From Candidatus Magasanikiibacteriota bacterium (lineage in GTDB: Bacteria > Patescibacteriota > Patescibacteriia > Magasanikbacterales > GWA2-37-8): a DNA stretch of 49,402 bases. The translations under genes and the position numbers were made by a program. The notes beneath the pieces were generated by a model that was not told the origin of the DNA, searched no databases, and saw only the letters and a program-made list of their open reading frames with translations. Location of the stretch: assembly GCA_030650025.1 (NCBI GenBank), contig JAUSEN010000025.1, forward strand, positions 64,601 through 114,002. Reading direction: 5' to 3'. Of the stretch, positions 45,574 to 49,402 are shown in pieces (positions within the stretch are counted from its first letter, which is position 1; each line of letters starts with the position of its first letter).

Positions 45574-45783
45574 ATGAAGATAACTAAAGTTCAAAACTAT
45601 AAAGTTATTATCGAACGCGGCGAAGACGGCTATTTTGTGGCGCAGGTGCCCGCTTTGCCGGGTTGCGTCACACAGGCAAAAACTTACGAAAAACTCCGCG
45701 AGCGGACTCGAGAGGCGATTGAGCTATGCTTGGAGGTGACGGAACGCGTAAAACGCCTGCGCCAAATGGAGGCGCAAACTTAG
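45574..45783 (+). CDS. HicB-like antitoxin, no adjacent HicA
   Basis: YKVIIERGEDGYFVAQVPALPGCVTQAKTYEKLRERTREAIELCLE. Confidence 0.85.
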   Translation: MKITKVQNYKVIIERGEDGYFVAQVPALPGCVTQAKTYEKLRERTREAIELCLEVTERVKRLRQMEAQT

Positions 45784-45786
45784 CGT

Positions 45787-46440
45787 ATGACCATGCCAGC
45801 GCGCATCGCCTTTATTTTTGACATGGACGGGGTGGTGGTGGATTCAATACCATACCACAAAGCGGGGTGGAAAAAATTTATTGAAGAAAACGGCAAGAAA
45901 TTTACTGATAAATTTTTTGACGCCAAAATAAACGCCAAGCGCGCGCCGGAAATTATGCGCGCGATTTTTGGTAAAAAAATGACGCTGGAAAAAATTTGGA
46001 AAATTGATGAGTTGAGAGAGGCCAAATGAAGGAATAGCTTTGCTCCGCATTGTAAGCCGCTCCCTGGGCTTAAAAAATTTCTGGAACAAGCCCGGCGCGC
46101 GAAAATTCCGATGGCTTTGGCCACTTCGGCGCCGCCGAAAAATGTTGCCTTGGTTTTTAAAAAAACAAAACTAAAAAAATATTTCAAATTTGTTATTGAT
46201 GCCACCGGCGTTAAACATGGCAAGCCGGCGCCGGATATATTTTTAAAGGCGGCGAAAAAGCTTGGGGCCAAACCACAAAACTGCGTGGTGTTTGAAGACG
46301 CGCTAAATGGCGTAACGGCGGCGCGGCGCGCGAAGATGAAATTAGTCGCGGTCACTACGACTTATACTAAAAACCAGCTAGCGCCGGCTAACTGGTTTAT
46401 TAAAGATTTTAGCAAAATCAAATTAAATGATTTGCATTAG
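45787..46440 (+). pseudogene. HAD-superfamily hydrolase (beta-phosphoglucomutase-like) interrupted by in-frame TGA
   Basis: IAFIFDMDGVVVDSIPYHKAGWKKF ... LREAK(TGA)RNSFAPHCKPLPGLKKFLEQARRAKIPMALATSAPPKN ... GKPAPDIFLKAAKKLG..VVFEDALNGVTAARRAKMKLVAV, all in the same frame. Confidence 0.82.
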
Positions 46441-46496
46441 CTAGAATTAAAATAAAATCAAAAATCCTCTTAGTTATTGCTAAGAGGATTTTTATT

Positions 46497-48953
46497 TTAT
46501 TTACCACGACCCTTGTCTTTCCGCTCTCGTTTCTCGCGGGCGCGACGTTTTGTATTACTCTCGTGTGGTGGCTTAGGGACAACAGCGGTTGTCTCTGGTT
46601 TCATGGCCGCGGCTTCTCTGACCATTGAAGGACTAACAACGACCTTGGGTTCAACGCCACGGGGCGCTTCGGCAACTACAGTTTTGGCAAGGGCTCCTCG
46701 ACTGCGAATTTTTTCTACACTACTAGGAGTAACACGCGGCGGAGCCGATTCTCCGGACAAAGCGCTAGCTGGAGTAGGCGCTGGTTCAGCGGCTGGCGCG
46801 GCTGGCTGTTCAGGCGCGGGAGGAACAACCGGCTCGGGCGGAACTTCTACCGTGAGAGGCGGACGGGCCAGGGCGGCGGCTTGGTCTTGCAACTTTTTAA
46901 CTCGGGCGGCCACGCTTAAAGCTAGATCATTCACTACTTTCTCTAGGCCAGAGGCCGCGGTTATTAATTCTTTGCCTTCGTCGCTCGCGGCGGACACGCG
47001 GCCATCCGCTATGGGAATGACGATCAACTTAATATTGGAGATCCCTTTGGTGTTAACAAGAACAAGGCCGATTAATTTGCTAGTATCAAGTATCGGCCCA
47101 ATAATTGCGATAAGATCCTGGTTAGTTTTGGGAATAGTTTTGGCCGCCTGCTCGGAAACCATTTGGGCCACAGCCTCAAATTTAGCTTTGGCGCGAAGCA
47201 GGCGCTCGCGACGAACCGTGGCCGGTTCGTAAAACTTGGTCAAGAGAGAACCTTTGGCGTCTTTAATGCCAACAGATTTTTGGTCTTTAACGGCCTGCAA
47301 AAATTTGGCCCCGGCGGGAGTCTGGCCGTTAAAAAATGCGTCCGCGGCATCTAAATCTTTAATGAGGATAGTTTTAAGCGCTTCAAATTTAGCGGTAATC
47401 TGTTCGACATCATCGTGGCTTTGCTTAACTTCGGCTGGTTCAGTAAAGATAGCCGCGGCCGCGTCAATTTTTACCGGTGAAGCGGCTAGTTTGTCCGCCG
47501 CTTTCTTGAGGCCACTATAAACATCAAAGGCGCGGGCTAACATACCATTGATTGATTTGGCGATATAATCACCACTCTCTTTAAGGCGCTGGCCCATGCC
47601 GCTATGCTCGGGAATAGAACCGTCGACAATTAAATCTACCTCTACCGCGACTTTTAACGCTTTCCCTAATCGTTTAATGGTAACGCCCTGGTCGCGATTA
47701 GATAAATTTTCCAGCATGTCCTCAATTGTTTGGACAAGGCCAACGGAAACTATGGTTTTGAATTCTGCTCCAACTAATACGGCCAGCTTATCCGCCAGAG
47801 CTTTAGCGCGAGCCATAACTTCGGCCCGGACTTGCTTTTGTTTCCGGTTAGCCTGCGGTAATTGGTCGGGAGCTAGTTCCTTTAACTCTGCTTTTAAAGA
47901 TTTGACTGTTTCCAAAAATTTGGCTCCGGCGGGCGTCTCTCCCGAAAAAAATGCTTGGGCGGCGGCCAGACGATGTTCAATGTTAGGCTGTTGCAGACCA
48001 ATTTCACGGATCAAAGCGGACATTTCTCTGTCGCTCTGATCCGCCTCGCGCATAATGGCTTGTTCATCTAGTTCGCGTTGGAGATGTTGTTCGCGCACGG
48101 CAATTTTACCTGGTAAGGCGGCGGCGACATCATCGTCCGTAAATGGCAGTTTGTTTTCGGGAATTTTATCAAAATCCGCGAAGGCCGCTTTGACAGCCGC
48201 CGCGCGTTCGGCAGGGGAAGCGTCGTTTGATATGGCGGCAATCCTCTCGCCCGTAAGGCGAAAAGCGTCGGCATGCCGCAGAGCGTATAAGACAGAACTA
48301 AAAGCAAAATCAACGGGCCGTTCCGCGACGATCTTTTGCGTTGCTTGAAATTCTGTGGAAGTTCTAGCAAAGTTATCAAATTCCAATTCCGCGTCCGCGG
48401 CCGCTTCTGCGCTCGCGGACATATCGCGCTGTAGTTCCGCCATCGCCTTTTTAATAAAAGCGTTAATCTCATTAGTGACCGCGCCCAGTTCTCTGACAGC
48501 ATCATAATGAGCGCGCTGAAGGCGCAGTAAGCCTTCAGAGCGTTTCCCTCTCTCTACTCTGTGCGCGGGAGCCTCCGCGTCTAGCTCCAGGCCTTTCTCC
48601 AGCCAGGCGGAGGGGACGCCTTCGGGGTCGCCGGCTTCGAGTAATTTTTCGTTCTCAGCGTAGGCGGCCGCTAATTTTCTGTTGCCAAAAATAAGATCCA
48701 CAACTTCATCGGCCGCGGCGGAGATGGCCTCGGCTTTCATTTTTTGTTCATGTTCTCTGATCGCCTGGCGATTTTTGGAATCGGCCGCGCCGCGAACGGA
48801 AAGCGCGCGCGACTGATCAAGAAGCTCGGCGTCTTTAGCCGCTTGCGCGGCCGCGCGGCGGGATTTTTCGGCGGCCACCAGGCGCCTAACTTCATTCGCG
48901 GCGGAATCCGGATCATTCGGATCAAACCCTAAAGATGGTTTTTCTCCTGGCAT
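46497..48953 (-). CDS. Large Ala-rich hypothetical protein with internal repeats
   Basis: 818-aa ORF; AFFSGETPAGAKFLETVK and AFFNGQTPAGAKFLQAVK units. Confidence 0.7.
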   Translation of the reverse strand: MPGEKPSLGFDPNDPDSAANEVRRLVAAEKSRRAAAQAAKDAELLDQSRALSVRGAADSKNRQAIREHEQKMKAEAISAAADEVVDLIFGNRKLAAAYAENEKLLEAGDPEGVPSAWLEKGLELDAEAPAHRVERGKRSEGLLRLQRAHYDAVRELGAVTNEINAFIKKAMAELQRDMSASAEAAADAELEFDNFARTSTEFQATQKIVAERPVDFAFSSVLYALRHADAFRLTGERIAAISNDASPAERAAAVKAAFADFDKIPENKLPFTDDDVAAALPGKIAVREQHLQRELDEQAIMREADQSDREMSALIREIGLQQPNIEHRLAAAQAFFSGETPAGAKFLETVKSLKAELKELAPDQLPQANRKQKQVRAEVMARAKALADKLAVLVGAEFKTIVSVGLVQTIEDMLENLSNRDQGVTIKRLGKALKVAVEVDLIVDGSIPEHSGMGQRLKESGDYIAKSINGMLARAFDVYSGLKKAADKLAASPVKIDAAAAIFTEPAEVKQSHDDVEQITAKFEALKTILIKDLDAADAFFNGQTPAGAKFLQAVKDQKSVGIKDAKGSLLTKFYEPATVRRERLLRAKAKFEAVAQMVSEQAAKTIPKTNQDLIAIIGPILDTSKLIGLVLVNTKGISNIKLIVIPIADGRVSAASDEGKELITAASGLEKVVNDLALSVAARVKKLQDQAAALARPPLTVEVPPEPVVPPAPEQPAAPAAEPAPTPASALSGESAPPRVTPSSVEKIRSRGALAKTVVAEAPRGVEPKVVVSPSMVREAAAMKPETTAVVPKPPHESNTKRRAREKRERKDKGRGK

Positions 48954-49090
48954 ATGGGTAAAACGAATAAAAAATTAACCCGTTTATATTATAGCAAATT
49001 TTGTGACTTCTGGACAATCATTGGATAAGCAATCGATGCGAACCTATTAATAAAGTTCCGAAAATTTTTGTGGAACCGCACCTCCATACC

Positions 49091-49366
49091 CTAAGCGCGC
49101 AAATAGCTGGCGGCGGCCTGAGCTGACGAAAAACGCGGGGAAACATTTTTACCTATTGCAATATCTCTAAGGGCACCGGTAATTTCTTTGCCAGCCGTAG
49201 TGTTAAATTTTTCGCTCCCCACTAAGCCCACAGTTAAATTGCCGGCCACAAAAGCCTTGGTGGCTAATTTAAGGACGTAAGCAAAGGCCAATCCTTCATC
49301 TTGAGCTTTGGCCATGGCTTGTCGTTTAAGTTTTTTGTCAATTTTGAAAATTACTTGAGTATTCAT
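49091..49366 (-). CDS. RelB/DinJ-like antitoxin
   Basis: MNTQVIFKIDKKLKRQAMAKAQDEGLAFAYVLKLATKAFVAGNL ribbon-helix-helix style N-terminus. Confidence 0.6.
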   Translation of the reverse strand: MNTQVIFKIDKKLKRQAMAKAQDEGLAFAYVLKLATKAFVAGNLTVGLVGSEKFNTTAGKEITGALRDIAIGKNVSPRFSSAQAAASYLRA

Positions 49367-49402
49367 ATGATTTGACGAAATCATGCCGCGCAACGTCCTC
49401 TG

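Noticed and set aside
45787-46440. UGA recoding (SR1/Gracilibacteria-style glycine codon)
   Set aside because: TGA terminates other apparently intact genes here (e.g. ends at 2137 and 43251), and conserved proteins in the window are not interrupted by TGA.

Overview
This window looks like a chromosomal segment of a Patescibacteria/CPR (Parcubacteria-like) genome; that placement is inferred from gene content and style, since no 16S is present. It is dominated by housekeeping genes: argS, tyrS, valS, secF, secD, secA, nrdD, nrdG, tsaD, dnaE, pheS, pheT, an M50 protease, lemA and htpX. Smaller accessory genes are interspersed: HicBA pairs, a TrmB-like regulator, SPFH, Nudix, HAD and TAT-signal proteins.

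The most interesting signals are:
(1) An anaerobic RNR locus in which the glycyl-radical tail of NrdD is a separate ORF, detached by a palindromic repeat element. It sits behind tandem NrdR-like boxes and a Com-like zinc ribbon.
(2) A two-RNA module inserted between the NrdD tail and nrdG. A ~70-nt sRNA candidate and a CCA-ending tRNA-like RNA each have their own promoter and terminator. The predicted 5' end of the sRNA is complementary over 20 nt to the D/anticodon region of the tRNA-like RNA.
(3) Several families of short palindromic elements, inserted in frame in essential genes (valS, secA, tsaD, dnaE, pheT) and in intergenic regions.
(4) Four GC-rich plus-strand genes with strong Shine-Dalgarno sites and elaborate structured UTRs, embedded in AT-richer surroundings that mostly lack SD sites.
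(5) A SecD with a parvulin-type double insertion, a motif-degenerate DHH protein, a NodB-VanY fusion, and decayed genes (htpX 5' remnant, truncated ATPase, HAD with an in-frame TGA).

All calls were made by eye; no searches or folding programs were run.
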